In this document: in pieces, positions 34,853 to 43,582 of the stretch
Layout of the letters: each line of letters begins with the position of its first letter
Position numbering within the stretch: position 1 is the first letter of the stretch
Assembly (NCBI RefSeq): GCF_001182785.1
Contig: NZ_CP012099.1
Location: forward strand, 3,346,501-3,410,500
Origin: Bacillus thuringiensis
Lineage (GTDB): Bacteria; Bacillota; Bacilli; Bacillales; Bacillaceae_G
Length of the DNA: 64,000 bases
Direction: 5' to 3'
Position numbers and translations under genes: made by a program
The notes under the pieces: model-generated
What the model was told of the DNA's origin: nothing
Database searches by the model: none
The model's input: only the letters and a program-made list of their open reading frames with translations

Positions 34853-35282
34853 TATACTCTCTCCCTTTCCCCAACATCACTATTATGTATTTATTTCATT
34901 TTTATGTATGTTTTGTTACAATCATTTTACAATATGTTTATAAAATGTTACAAGTTATTTTTCACTCTATATAAATTACTCTTTTCTTTTATAAATGTCT
35001 ATACATATTTACATAAAAGTTTGAGTTTGATAGAATTGTAACTTTTATGTAAACTCTCCCCTTTATCCAGTATATACCATTAAGCAAAAGAAATTCAAAT
35101 CAAAAACCTTCAAGCTATTTTTTATAAAGTGAAACTTTAATCAGTGGGGGTCTTACTGCCCGTTAATGCGGGATAAAGAGAAATCTCATCAACATAAATA
35201 GGTATTTGCCGTGCCACCGCTCCGCTTTTGCACATACATTATGGTGAATTCAACCTATTTTAAAGAAATGGAGGATGTTATT
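34853..35282. other. Intergenic region with a very short bcr1-like remnant
   Basis: About 430 bases between divergent genes. Besides the 54-bp repeat remnant at 35124-35177 it holds AT-rich promoter DNA for both genes. No further gene is seen. Confidence 0.45.
35124..35177 (+). repeat. bcr1-like repeat reduced to its two ends (54 bp)
   Basis: Left end ATAAAGTGAAACTTTAATCA joined directly to the right end GTCTTACTGCCCG...GCGGGATAAA. The missing 102 bases equal exactly the distance between the two GTGGGG repeats of the full copy at 55041, so this is a deletion between direct repeats. Confidence 0.88.
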
Positions 35283-35612
35283 ATGTATCCCTACAATCCA
35301 TATGATCCATATAATCAATATGCATACCAACAACCACAGTATGACTTACAAGCACAATATCAATCTTATATAGATCAAGCAGAGCAAACGAATCCATATG
35401 ACCAAAATAGACAATTCCAACTTCCAATCTCTTTTCCTGGCACTGGAAATCGTCAATTAGAAAGACGCGTAAATGAGCTTGAACAAAGAGTACGTCAACT
35501 AGAAAATACAGTTGAGCGCCATACACGTAGACTAAACCGCTTAAACCAACGTTTACGCACGGTAGAAAACAGACTAAACATTCCATTCGCAGCATTAGAA
35601 GACGGATTTTAA
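35283..35612 (+). CDS. Tyr/Pro/Gln-rich protein with coiled coil, possible spore protein
   Basis: 109 residues. The first 45 are rich in Tyr, Pro, Gln and Asn (MYPYNPYDPYNQYAYQQPQ). Residues about 62-100 form a strong heptad coiled coil (LERRVNELEQRVRQLENTV, RLNRLNQRLRTVENRL). Such composition is common in spore coat proteins of Bacillus, which cross-link through Tyr, but I recognise no named family. ATG at 35283 with GGAGG about 8 bases upstream; the longer frame from 35211 lacks support. Confidence 0.8.
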   Translation: MYPYNPYDPYNQYAYQQPQYDLQAQYQSYIDQAEQTNPYDQNRQFQLPISFPGTGNRQLERRVNELEQRVRQLENTVERHTRRLNRLNQRLRTVENRLNIPFAALEDGF

Positions 35613-35624
35613 TCGGAAAAATAA

Positions 35625-35665
35625 AATTTATATAAGGAAGGGGCTCCCCCTTCCTTATATAAATT
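35625..35665 (+). terminator. Very stable hairpin after the Tyr-rich protein gene
   Basis: 19-bp stem (35625-35643 with 35647-35665) with a 3-base loop, 12 bases after the stop. No T run follows, so it may stabilise the mRNA end as well as stop transcription. Confidence 0.7.
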
Positions 35666-35727
35666 GACGAAAGTTTTTTCCATCTCTATACTGATAAGAG
35701 TTAATGAAATGAAACAAGGTGATAAAT

Positions 35728-36819
35728 ATGGATTTTGAAATAAATTATCTTTCCTTTTATGTTGTACAAGTAGAAGGAAAAGGTGAAGCAGTTGATAAAC
35801 GCTACAAACATTTTCAAACTTTAGACGCTGAAGAATATGAAGATAGCTCCTTAAAAGAATTTTTGAATGGCGAGTTATTAAAAATATCGAAGCGAAAAGT
35901 AGAACGTCATGCAAAAACAGAACAAGCCCCAACAAAAATTGGTCGCTTTATTGTAGAGGAGGGGCACGAACTTGATTCAAACCCTCATTACAACCTTTTT
36001 AATCGTATTCGCTTTGCAGAAACAAAGGACAACTTTAAAGATATGAGCGAACCTCTCGTTTATACATATCTTGACACAAGCGCTGTACGCGGTGGTGTAT
36101 TTTTAATTGCTCAGGCAAAACTACGCAAATACTTTGATGACCCATTCGTATTCGTAATGAAATGCGACTTCGAACCAAAGGTTGCTTCTATTTCTGATGA
36201 ATCAACACTGATTCGTAACGTTGAAATGGCCATCACAACAAAGAATATGAAATCTATCCAGTATCCATACATGCCTGAAGAAGGTATGGTTGAAGTAGGC
36301 GAACTAAAAATACACCAAGCATCACATGCCCGCTACTTTGAAGACTTCTTAAAATTCGTCGAATATGAACGCTCTATGCCTGAAATTATGAAAACACAGG
36401 TAATGGACATGGTATACGACCAAATTGAAGATGTATTTGAAGAAGGTACGGAAGAACGCGAACAATTCGACCAAGCGATGGAAGTATGGGCTGCCAGTCC
36501 GAAACGCGAAATTATGGAACAATTTTCAACCGAAGAAGTAATGGAAGCAACTGCCCAAATCGTCGAGCACGCTCCTGAAGTGGAATTAAAACTAAAAGCA
36601 GATCATATCTCTGTGAAGGCTTTACTTGCTGATTTCGGGGATCAAATACATATTGCGAAGGTAAATGACCGATATGTACTTATGATTGAAGCAGACACAC
36701 TTACGTTTGAAAAGGGCTTCTCTCCTATTGAGTTTCTGAAGCCAGATGAGCTGCAAGATGTGATTGAGCGAATTGAGAATAAGCAACAGTATTCTTATGA
36801 TCCGAACGGGATTGAATAA
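35728..36819 (+). CDS. DUF3900-type cytoplasmic protein
   Basis: 363 residues, acidic, without signal peptide or membrane segment. It begins MDFEINYLSFYVVQVEGKG, which I associate with the DUF3900 family of Bacillus; function unknown. It has the features of a nucleoid-associated or NdpA-like fold only in a loose sense (alternating helices, KCDFEPKVASISDESTLI). ATG at 35728 with AAGGTGA upstream; an in-frame GTG at 35719 is too close to that site. Followed by two terminators. Confidence 0.72.
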   Translation: MDFEINYLSFYVVQVEGKGEAVDKRYKHFQTLDAEEYEDSSLKEFLNGELLKISKRKVERHAKTEQAPTKIGRFIVEEGHELDSNPHYNLFNRIRFAETKDNFKDMSEPLVYTYLDTSAVRGGVFLIAQAKLRKYFDDPFVFVMKCDFEPKVASISDESTLIRNVEMAITTKNMKSIQYPYMPEEGMVEVGELKIHQASHARYFEDFLKFVEYERSMPEIMKTQVMDMVYDQIEDVFEEGTEEREQFDQAMEVWAASPKREIMEQFSTEEVMEATAQIVEHAPEVELKLKADHISVKALLADFGDQIHIAKVNDRYVLMIEADTLTFEKGFSPIEFLKPDELQDVIERIENKQQYSYDPNGIE

Positions 36820-36844
36820 ATCCTTCCATATATCTGTTTTTACT

Positions 36845-36870
36845 GGGCGCTTTTAATAAGCGCTCTTTTA
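36845..36870 (+). terminator. Terminator of the DUF3900-type gene
   Basis: 8-bp stem GGGCGCTT/AAGCGCTC (one G-U pair) followed by TTTTATTTT. Confidence 0.78.
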
Positions 36871-36897
36871 TTTTGAGCTTAATTGATGTTTATATTA

Positions 36898-36925
36898 AAA
36901 AACGATTCTTAATAGAATCGTTTTT
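36898..36925. terminator. Second terminator-like hairpin
   Basis: 12-bp stem (36898-36909 with 36914-36925), A run to the left and T run to the right, so active on both strands; it probably serves the minus-strand genes to its right. Confidence 0.78.
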
Positions 36926-37072
36926 CCTGATTTATAACAAAAATATGCTTATTTTTAAAAATTATTATTGATCCAAGATATCAATTGTCGCAGAATCAAG
37001 TAAATTCCTTCCTTGTTGTACAAGCGTATTTCCATTAGAGTAGTCACTATATATGTTGGTAAAATGAAAACT

Positions 37073-37420
37073 TCACTTCACTACCTCAAATTTATTATAC
37101 TCGTAAAAAGATAATTGAAAACGATATTCTGGATGCTCTCTCACCCAATCATAGACTTCTTCTAAAATATCCATTTTGTTTTGCAAGTCATTAAGTTCAC
37201 TACATTCGTCCCTTTTCTGTTTGCACAGAGGGCAGAATCCATTCACTATGTCGGCACTTGTGGCCCTAATAGTTTTACTTTTTAAGTCAACTACTAAACG
37301 AAGAAGAAGAGAATGCTCAGCTTTTGTAGTCACCGTCATTTCAGCAACCCCATCCTCATTCCAAAAGACACCGTTTAATTCCATCTGTACGGTGACGTCT
37401 TTAATATCCAAGTCTATCAC
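37073..37420 (-). CDS. Hypothetical protein with a CxxC motif
   Basis: 115 residues, cytoplasmic. The N-terminal half is beta-rich (VTVQMELNGVFWNEDG, AEMTVTTKAEHSLLLRLVV), the C-terminal half helical with NGFCPLCKQKRDEC, which could bind zinc. I know no family for it. The GTG at 37420 is taken as start: AGGGAGG lies 7 bases upstream, while a GTG at 37426 is too close. It follows the small membrane-protein gene at 37452-37613 by 31 bases and probably shares its transcript. Confidence 0.7.
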   Translation of the reverse strand: MIDLDIKDVTVQMELNGVFWNEDGVAEMTVTTKAEHSLLLRLVVDLKSKTIRATSADIVNGFCPLCKQKRDECSELNDLQNKMDILEEVYDWVREHPEYRFQLSFYEYNKFEVVK

Positions 37421-37451
37421 TATCACACCTCCCTTGTATAAAACTCATATT

Positions 37452-37613
37452 TTACTCTTCGATTTTAATCTTTAATACACCACGCTTTAAAGATATATTA
37501 AGCTTTTTCCAATTCTTCTTTTTTGCTATGAAAGGAAGTATAATTACTGCTGATAGCGTGGTAAATATTATCCCCAAAACTACAACTGTTACAATGTTAA
37601 AGATTGCTTCCAT
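37452..37613 (-). CDS. Small membrane protein, 53 residues
   Basis: ATG at 37613 with AGAGG about 9 bases upstream. The first ~30 residues are one long hydrophobic helix (MEAIFNIVTVVVLGIIFTTL and on to FIA); the rest is strongly basic (KKKNWKKLNISLKRGVLKIK). This is a typical single-span small membrane protein with a cytosolic positive tail. Function unknown. It probably forms an operon with the hypothetical gene downstream. Confidence 0.65.
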   Translation of the reverse strand: MEAIFNIVTVVVLGIIFTTLSAVIILPFIAKKKNWKKLNISLKRGVLKIKIEE

Positions 37614-37805
37614 TTAACTCTATCCTCTTTCATTTCTATGGGCTCTAATTTTATGAATGTATTTAAAAATTCTTACCACCCCTTAATTTTCAAAGCAATT
37701 ATAATGGCCCAATCACAACAAATCAATTCCTATTTAATATGAATACTTTATTCATCCATCAGTATAATGATGTTAAATTTATGTAGCTAGAAATAGAGGA
37801 GAATG

Positions 37806-38651
37806 TCATTTAACCTCTACATTCTCCTCCATCTCAGCCAAATACCTAATCTGCCGTTCCGCTTTTCTCACTGCCGTACGAAAATGTTTTTTCAGGAGTT
37901 CTACTGTATTTTCACTTATATAATATCTTTCCGTTATACTTTCCCACGTGTCGCTACTTTCAAATGTACTCCATTCAAAAGGGCGTTCTGTATTTTTCTT
38001 TAGTTCTTTGAACACCCATTTCCGCATCTTTTTTTTCGCTTTTTCTGTTAGTTTTCCGTTTTTTACAAGTTCAAGTTCACCATGTCTTTTGTATCGCTTA
38101 TTAATATCTCTCTCGCTATACACTTTAAGAAGTATATTTGCTGTATTTTCGGCATCTGCTAAAGCACGGTGCTGTTTCCCTTCCCACGTTAAAGCGAGCT
38201 GTTCTACCGCAAATTGTAAACTTGGCGTATGTTCAAACAATTCCTCATATGCTTGAAAAACAAATTTTTGCAAATCAATTCTACTTTCTTTTTCTATACT
38301 GGGGCATTCAACATCATGTAATGTACAATCATGAGATAGAAAGCGATAATCTTCTTTTCCCCATGAAACAAATATAGAATCTTCGCCGATGAACTGAATA
38401 AATTTCTCTATAATTTGAGGGAATTTTTCTACATCAATTAAATCTTTCTTCGTAATACCGGTTAATTTTGTTGTATGACGAGTTAATCTTGCACTTGGTT
38501 TTACTAACTCTGAAAATTCTTCAATTATCTTCATTGTACCTATTTCTATTTTTACAGCTCCGATATCAACTATTTCTGACGGATCTTCTGATTTATACGG
38601 TCTGAAATTCCTCTCAATATCAAACACAATGAAATGTGTAGCGTTTTTCAA
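37806..38651 (-). CDS. DEDDh 3'-5' exonuclease (KapD-like)
   Basis: 281 residues. The exonuclease domain (about 6-180) shows ExoI THFIVFDIERNF with catalytic Asp and Glu, ExoII in FVSWGKEDYRFL, and ExoIII HRALADAENTANIL with the catalytic His and Asp. This is the RNase T/DnaQ-like superfamily; the Bacillus KapD group is the closest I can recall. The C-terminal ~90 residues are helical and basic, perhaps for nucleic-acid binding. The TTG start at 38651 follows AGAGGTAAATAAA. Confidence 0.86.
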   Translation of the reverse strand: MKNATHFIVFDIERNFRPYKSEDPSEIVDIGAVKIEIGTMKIIEEFSELVKPSARLTRHTTKLTGITKKDLIDVEKFPQIIEKFIQFIGEDSIFVSWGKEDYRFLSHDCTLHDVECPSIEKESRIDLQKFVFQAYEELFEHTPSLQFAVEQLALTWEGKQHRALADAENTANILLKVYSERDINKRYKRHGELELVKNGKLTEKAKKKMRKWVFKELKKNTERPFEWSTFESSDTWESITERYYISENTVELLKKHFRTAVRKAERQIRYLAEMEENVEVK

Positions 38652-38805
38652 TTTATTTACCTCTTTCTAAATTCCTTTTCACACAAACACTTTATTTTCA
38701 GTATTTATTTATTCATGTACTTTATACAAAAATACTACGAATAAATAAATGAAAATTCAGTCTTGTTATGATATGTAAGTAGGAGGACATCTATAAAAAT
38801 GCAAA

Positions 38806-38833
38806 AAAAAAGAAGGGCGAGCCCTTCTTTTTT
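38806..38833 (-). terminator. Terminator of the cold-shock gene
   Basis: Stem of 11-12 pairs, AAAAAGAAGGG/CCCTTCTTTTT, ending in Ts on both strands, directly beyond the cold-shock stop codon. Confidence 0.85.
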
Positions 38834-38839
38834 CAAAAA

Positions 38840-39040
38840 TTACTTCTTGTTTACGTTAGTAGCTTGAGGTCCACGGTTACCTTGTTCTACTTCGAAAGTA
38901 ACTTCTTGACCTTCTTCTAAAGTTTTGAAGCCTTCGCCTTGGATAGCTGAGAAATGAACGAATACGTCTTCTCCGCCTTCAACTTCGATGAAACCGAAAC
39001 CTTTTTCTGAGTTAAACCATTTTACTTTACCGTTTTGCAT
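38840..39040 (-). CDS. Cold-shock protein (CspA/CspB type)
   Basis: 66 residues, the full length of the family. RNP1 KGFGFIEV and RNP2 VFVHFSAI are intact, with KVKWFN at the N-terminus. It binds single-stranded RNA and DNA as an RNA chaperone. B. cereus strains have five or six paralogues; I cannot tell which this is. ATG at 39040 with GGAGGA upstream. Its promoter must lie in the 39045-39115 interval to the left of the upstream gene's terminator. Confidence 0.97.
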   Translation of the reverse strand: MQNGKVKWFNSEKGFGFIEVEGGEDVFVHFSAIQGEGFKTLEEGQEVTFEVEQGNRGPQATNVNKK

Positions 39041-39114
39041 GAAAAAAATCCTCCTACAATGTACCTATATGTACATATTCATTTTCAACCACCTTACAAT
39101 AATAAGCCAGATAT

Positions 39115-39171
39115 TAAAAAACTGCAACCCCTGAGGAGATTTAACATTGCTATCCTCCTCGGAAGTTACAG
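39115..39171 (-). terminator. Terminator of the flavodoxin operon
   Basis: Long stem (39122-39138 with 39155-39171, one mismatch and a few G-U pairs) followed on the minus strand by TTTTTT. It is placed between the beta-propeller-like gene and the cold-shock gene. Confidence 0.78.
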
Positions 39172-39255
39172 CTCATTTAAATCTCTATATTATTAAAAGT
39201 AAAATGGTTTAAACATACTATATCATATCAATATAATAAAAGTAAAGTTTTTTTC

Positions 39256-40155
39256 TCAAATTATTTTTTGTTCCCACTGCATTGCTTTTAATTCACCTGA
39301 TCCAGCTACTACATAACCATCTTTTTGATTAACAATGCGCCATCCGTGCCCTTTAACTGAATCACATACTGTAACAATACCTTCGTCAAGAAGTACACGG
39401 CACACACTACTAATACCCGCCTTATTTTGCGTTGAAGTTGTATATAAGACATGTTGGTCTACACTTAAGTCTAAATAGCTACTTGCTTTCTGCTCACTTT
39501 GACATGTATGCCAATATATTTTTTCACTTGCAATACTTTCATCTATTTTACAATAAGAAATATTCCCGCTAACTCCCTTGCACGATCCACTTGCCGCTAC
39601 TAAATAAGAATTGTGTAAAGTCAACGCAGAGATCATTTGATTCATCGCAATTTTAATCCTCTTTAATTTACGTGTCTTCAAATCAAAGAGCCAAACACCA
39701 CCATACTTAGCATGTATTTTCGTACCAATAAATAAGTAATGTTTATATAAAAATAATGATCGAATAGACGGTGCCGCACTGCCATACTCAAGAAACGGAT
39801 GAATAGTCTCCCATGTCGAACCGAAATTATTAGAAAGATACAGCGTTTTTTCTCCATGAGCAATGACAGTTCCTTGTACATTGCTACATACATTCCAACT
39901 CGTTGCTTTTGTTGGAAAACGCTGAATTGTCCAGTTCTCTCCACCATTCATACTACGAATAAAAATCCCTTCGTCACCTACACCATAAACTACATTATCT
40001 TCGCTATGTAAATCCCTAATTCGTTTTTGAAAACCATTTAAAATTCGTTTCCATTCTCCGTCTTGTTCAACAAATAAGCCATTATATGTAGTAGCTAACA
40101 ACAGTTTTCCATCTCTTAACTTTGTAATAGCAGTTGCACTTAACATTGTCTCCAC
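39256..40155 (-). CDS. BNR/YVTN-like beta-propeller protein
   Basis: About 299 residues, cytoplasmic, no signal peptide. Repeated short strands with Asp-box-like SMNGGENWTIQ and SNNFGSTWETI are typical of BNR/sialidase-type or photosystem-assembly-like propellers. Function unknown. The GTG at 40155 is chosen (GGGAGTG 6 bases upstream); it lies only 16 bases after the flavodoxin stop, so both form one operon and should share iron control. Confidence 0.75.
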   Translation of the reverse strand: METMLSATAITKLRDGKLLLATTYNGLFVEQDGEWKRILNGFQKRIRDLHSEDNVVYGVGDEGIFIRSMNGGENWTIQRFPTKATSWNVCSNVQGTVIAHGEKTLYLSNNFGSTWETIHPFLEYGSAAPSIRSLFLYKHYLFIGTKIHAKYGGVWLFDLKTRKLKRIKIAMNQMISALTLHNSYLVAASGSCKGVSGNISYCKIDESIASEKIYWHTCQSEQKASSYLDLSVDQHVLYTTSTQNKAGISSVCRVLLDEGIVTVCDSVKGHGWRIVNQKDGYVVAGSGELKAMQWEQKII

Positions 40156-40171
40156 GTTGACACTCCCATTC

Positions 40172-40615
40172 TTAGAACTTCTCAGCAAATGCAATTGCAA
40201 AATTACTGCATTTTTCAACATCCTCTTCATCTTCTGGAGCTAATTCAATTTTCAGCCCTTCTTGTACAAGCTCTGCACCTCGTTCTACAAGGCGTTCTTC
40301 AAATATCGTTACCGCTTCACAAAACAGTTCATACGCCGTATCACCTGATCCGAATACCGCTACCTTTTTCCCAGCTAAATCTATATTTTCTAAGTCCTCA
40401 TGAAAATCTTCCGCTTCAAATGGTAATTCACCATCGCCCCACGTATAAGATCCTAAAATGATTCCATCATAAGCTAATAATTCTTCAGCATCCATGCCTT
40501 CCATCTCTTGCAATACTACTTCATGATCAAAAGCATCTAAACTAACTTTAATTAAATCAGCAATACTCTCTGTATTTCCTGACATACTTGCATAAGCTAT
40601 TAAAATTTTTGCCAC
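40172..40615 (-). CDS. Flavodoxin
   Basis: 147 residues. The FMN phosphate loop is YASMSGNTESIAD near the N-terminus; GSYTWGDGELPFE and GSGDTAYELFCEA are the two other flavin-contacting loops. Flavodoxins replace ferredoxin when iron is short. The GTG at 40615 is taken as start (GAGGGGG upstream). Two Fur-like boxes lie just before it, which agrees with an iron-starvation role. Followed 16 bases later by the propeller-like gene. Confidence 0.94.
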   Translation of the reverse strand: MAKILIAYASMSGNTESIADLIKVSLDAFDHEVVLQEMEGMDAEELLAYDGIILGSYTWGDGELPFEAEDFHEDLENIDLAGKKVAVFGSGDTAYELFCEAVTIFEERLVERGAELVQEGLKIELAPEDEEDVEKCSNFAIAFAEKF

Positions 40616-40640
40616 TTTGGCATCCCCCTCTAACAATAAA

Positions 40641-40676
40641 TGATTCTCATTATCATTATATTAATAATGAGAATCA
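40641..40676 (-). promoter_or_regulatory. Paired Fur-like boxes before the flavodoxin gene
   Basis: TGATTCTCATTATCA (40641-40655) and TAATAATGAGAATCA (40662-40676) are inverted copies: 13 bases on each side pair perfectly. Each resembles the Bacillus Fur consensus, one base short on each. They lie 26-61 bases before the start codon. Confidence 0.82.
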
Positions 40677-40890
40677 ATTTCAATTGATTTTTTCTACTTT
40701 TATTTACATTTCACATCTGACTATTTATATTTCATTTTAAACATCTACATTCATATTCAACTATTGCCAAATCTATCTTCAAACATTATTGTATTATCAT
40801 CATTTCACATTACTTATTTCAAATAAAAAATGTGTTTGTATCATGCTCAATCATTAATCAACTGTTCACTTTACAGAAAGAGGAGTCCTT

Positions 40891-41991
40891 ATGATGAGAA
40901 AGTATTTTATTAGATTTTTAAAAGCAACCTCCCTTTTAACAATATTCTTACTAATAGGAGCTGCTATTATTTTATTCGGTACTGCATACGGTCATAATTT
41001 ACGTGTTATCGCCGCCGAGAGTATTTTGACTTCTCAGCATCCTCAATATGCAAAATTCACGTTATTGTCTGATAAAGAATTAAATGATATTTCTCAATCC
41101 ATCACAAATCCAAAATGGAAAAATAGTGAATTTTTAACTTCTAAACTTTCAAAAAAAGAGTTAGAAAGACGAAAAGATTTACCACTAAATGTTTCTATTG
41201 AAACAATAAAGAAAAAATATAATGACCATTTTTTTGAAGGGAAATTAATGACAATTAGTAATCCATTCAACGTAAAACTTGTTACCCAGCAAGGTTCAGA
41301 AGGTAAAGACGTCGGAGAAAAAATATACGTAATGGCAAAGCGAAACCATGCAGTTGCCGCTGTCAATGCCAGTGGATTTTGGGATGAAACCGGGCATGGT
41401 GGTGGTAAAACTGGAATCGGTATTGTTATTGAAAACGGTAAAGTTATAAACACTCCGAAGGATATTAATACCCCTACCCTCACTAGTGGTATTACAAAAT
41501 ATGGACAAATGGTTTCTGGGGAGTTTTCTGCTAGCCAATTGTTAAATAAAAATGTTGTTTCCGCTGCTGGATTTATGCCTCAGCTAATTGTAAATGGAGA
41601 AAAAATGATTACAAATGATGGTGGTTGGGGATATGGCCCTCGAAGTATTATGGCCCAGAAAAAAGATGGCTCGATTATGTTTTTCGTCATTGATGGTAGA
41701 CAACCTCACAGCATTGGTGCTTCCTTGAGAGATTGTCAAGATATTCTTTATGAAAAAGGTGCTGTCAATGCGATGGCAATGGACGGTGGATCATCAGCAA
41801 CATTATATGCAATGGGAGATATTTTAAATATCCCTTCCACCTTATCTCATAAATCACGCTATTTACCAAACGCATGGGTAGTTAAAGCGAACCCTAAGCA
41901 ACAAGTTCATGTAACAATAGACGGTAATTCTGCGAGCTCTCAAAAAATTTCTGAATTAACAAGTACGACCGCTATAGCTATCAATAAATAA
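40891..41991 (+). CDS. Phosphodiester glycosidase (NAGPA-domain) protein
   Basis: 366 residues. N-terminal membrane helix (about 9-35), then an extracellular NAGPA domain (about 140-340): AAVNASGFWDETG, GYGPRSIMAQ, FFVIDGRQPHSIGASL and MAMDGGSSATLYA. Family members split sugar-1-phosphodiesters, for example in wall polymers or capsule; the Bacillus substrate is not known. ATG at 40891 (or the next ATG at 40894) follows AGAGGAG. Confidence 0.86.
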   Translation: MMRKYFIRFLKATSLLTIFLLIGAAIILFGTAYGHNLRVIAAESILTSQHPQYAKFTLLSDKELNDISQSITNPKWKNSEFLTSKLSKKELERRKDLPLNVSIETIKKKYNDHFFEGKLMTISNPFNVKLVTQQGSEGKDVGEKIYVMAKRNHAVAAVNASGFWDETGHGGGKTGIGIVIENGKVINTPKDINTPTLTSGITKYGQMVSGEFSASQLLNKNVVSAAGFMPQLIVNGEKMITNDGGWGYGPRSIMAQKKDGSIMFFVIDGRQPHSIGASLRDCQDILYEKGAVNAMAMDGGSSATLYAMGDILNIPSTLSHKSRYLPNAWVVKANPKQQVHVTIDGNSASSQKISELTSTTAIAINK

Positions 41992-42030
41992 AAAAAGCAC
42001 AGATGACTATACAATCATCTGTGCTTTTTT
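41991..42030. terminator. Bidirectional terminator
   Basis: Perfect 16-bp stem (41991-42006 with 42015-42030) between the convergent glycosidase and acetate-permease genes, with A and T runs. Confidence 0.9.
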
Positions 42031-42031
42031 A

Positions 42032-42652
42032 TTACTTTTTAAAAATACCAAAAGGCTTTCCTACTGGTAAAACAACTTTTCCGAAGTGTGTATTTAACAC
42101 TGCTGCTGCTGAACCATAGAAAGATAATAATGAAATAAGAAGTTCAGAATATGCTGCTAAATTATGCATTGCGTGCGGCATAACACCTAAAGTACTTAAT
42201 GAAAGACCAATAAATAAGAAATCAATAAGGACGAAGATCATAAATAATACTTTATGTGTTTCCATTGCACCAATCGTCATAAAGATTGTGAAAATCAAAT
42301 ATCCGATAAAGGCTACACCAAGCTGTTTTGAATCTGCAGCTTGTGCTAATTTTTCGCCAAATACTCCAAGTTGAATTAACCAAGTCATTCCAACACCTAA
42401 CCAAAATAGGCCGTACGCACCAAATGCTGTCGTACCGAATGTATTGTTATGCTTTGCATCGTGAATGCAAGCAAAGATTTGTGCAAATCCTCCTAAAAAG
42501 ATTGCCCATGGTAATACAAGTGAAACGCCATCTGTTAAGCCTAACTTTTGAGATGATGCTACAAGTGTTACCATCGCTAATCCAAATAGACCAATTCCAG
42601 ATGGATCCGCTGTTGTCATTTTCACATGATGTGTAGTAGTTTGATTGCTCAT
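42032..42652 (-). CDS. GPR1/FUN34/YaaH acetate uptake transporter
   Basis: 206 residues and six membrane helices. The family signature is seen as NPxG-like DPSGIGLFGLAM near the N-terminus and the segments FGAYGLFWLGVGMTW and GYLIFTIFMTIGA. SatP-type proteins import acetate or succinate with protons. ATG start preceded by AGGAGG. Confidence 0.9.
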   Translation of the reverse strand: MSNQTTTHHVKMTTADPSGIGLFGLAMVTLVASSQKLGLTDGVSLVLPWAIFLGGFAQIFACIHDAKHNNTFGTTAFGAYGLFWLGVGMTWLIQLGVFGEKLAQAADSKQLGVAFIGYLIFTIFMTIGAMETHKVLFMIFVLIDFLFIGLSLSTLGVMPHAMHNLAAYSELLISLLSFYGSAAAVLNTHFGKVVLPVGKPFGIFKK

Positions 42653-42738
42653 ATAAACCTCCTGATTATAAACATACTCGAATACAATACTTAAATCAGA
42701 GGCCTATGTCAATGGTTTTTTTTGTATGTTGTCAGACG

Positions 42739-43134
42739 TTATATTTTATAATGATTAAATATATTTCCGACCACTTCATAAGGTTTTATATTCACTTTTT
42801 CCAACTCGTTTATCGGTAGCCATAACGGAATATAACTTCCTCTATCTTCCCGCTGAAATTCCTCAGCTGTTCCACTTCCAAACACTCCGCCTGTAATATA
42901 GGCACCATAATAATATTCATTTCCTTTATATTTTACCTTTGCAATAAGGTGCTCCACTTGTATATGTACCCCTAATTCTTCGTATACCTCTCTTTTCGTT
43001 GCCTCTTCAGGCGTTTCACCTTCCTCAATCCCTCCGCCAGGAAAAACATAATATGTTTCCTCTTCTCGAATACGTTTTATAAGAGCGATTTTCCCTTCCT
43101 GTACAATGATAGCCGCCCCGCGATTTCTTATCAT
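42739..43134 (-). CDS. NUDIX hydrolase
   Basis: 131 residues. The NUDIX box is complete: GGGIEEGETPEEATKREVYEELG, shown here only by its key residues G-x5-E-x7-REV-x-EE-x-G, near residues 34-56. It hydrolyses nucleoside diphosphates linked to another moiety; substrate unknown. Its ATG overlaps the stop of the ASCH gene (ATGA), so the two are co-translated. Confidence 0.9.
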   Translation of the reverse strand: MIRNRGAAIIVQEGKIALIKRIREEETYYVFPGGGIEEGETPEEATKREVYEELGVHIQVEHLIAKVKYKGNEYYYGAYITGGVFGSGTAEEFQREDRGSYIPLWLPINELEKVNIKPYEVVGNIFNHYKI

Positions 43135-43472
43135 TTTATTTCCTCAATACGAATCGCGACTGTTCCCCACTCTTTTTCTTGTTCTTTCGTATATATTTTG
43201 TATGTACTTTCTAACATTTCCTCTAAACTATCATTTTCACAATCCAATAATTTTTTATCAATTTGTTCATACATAGATTTAAAGCTCTCGTATCGCTTTA
43301 TTTCCGTTACTTTTACCGTCATCATTTCTGTTGTCGTAAGATTCGTAAATACGATTTCATCGCCTTTGTTTATTAGTTGACGTTTTTTATCGTATAGGCG
43401 TACTTCATATACTTTTTTTCCTGATTGAATTGACTGAAACGGTTTATTATATAAACCCATTTCGTATCGCAT
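43131..43472 (-). CDS. ASCH-domain protein
   Basis: 113 residues. The start MRYEMGLYNKPFQSIQSGKK followed by YEVRLYD and KGDEIVFTN is the ASCH (PUA-like, RNA-binding) pattern. ATG at 43472 with GGGAGTGG upstream. Coupled to the NUDIX gene by a four-base overlap; the pair may act in nucleotide or RNA housekeeping. Confidence 0.82.
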   Translation of the reverse strand: MRYEMGLYNKPFQSIQSGKKVYEVRLYDKKRQLINKGDEIVFTNLTTTEMMTVKVTEIKRYESFKSMYEQIDKKLLDCENDSLEEMLESTYKIYTKEQEKEWGTVAIRIEEIK

Positions 43473-43582
43473 ACATCCCACTCCCTTTTGGTCATTTCAC
43501 CTATTAATACAGTTCACATTACTACATCTTGCATATAATATTCCATACGTATCACTTAATTAAGAAAGGAGGCTGAAGAAGC

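Noticed and set aside
36970..37072. Minus-strand open frame reading NIYSDYSNGNTLVQQGRNLL
   Set aside because: It looks protein-like but has no start codon and no family I recognise, and it lies between terminators; too weak to call a pseudogene.
38783..38860. AGGAGG followed by an ATG on the plus strand over the cold-shock terminator
   Set aside because: The frame consists of the terminator and antisense of the cold-shock gene; the binding-site resemblance is chance.
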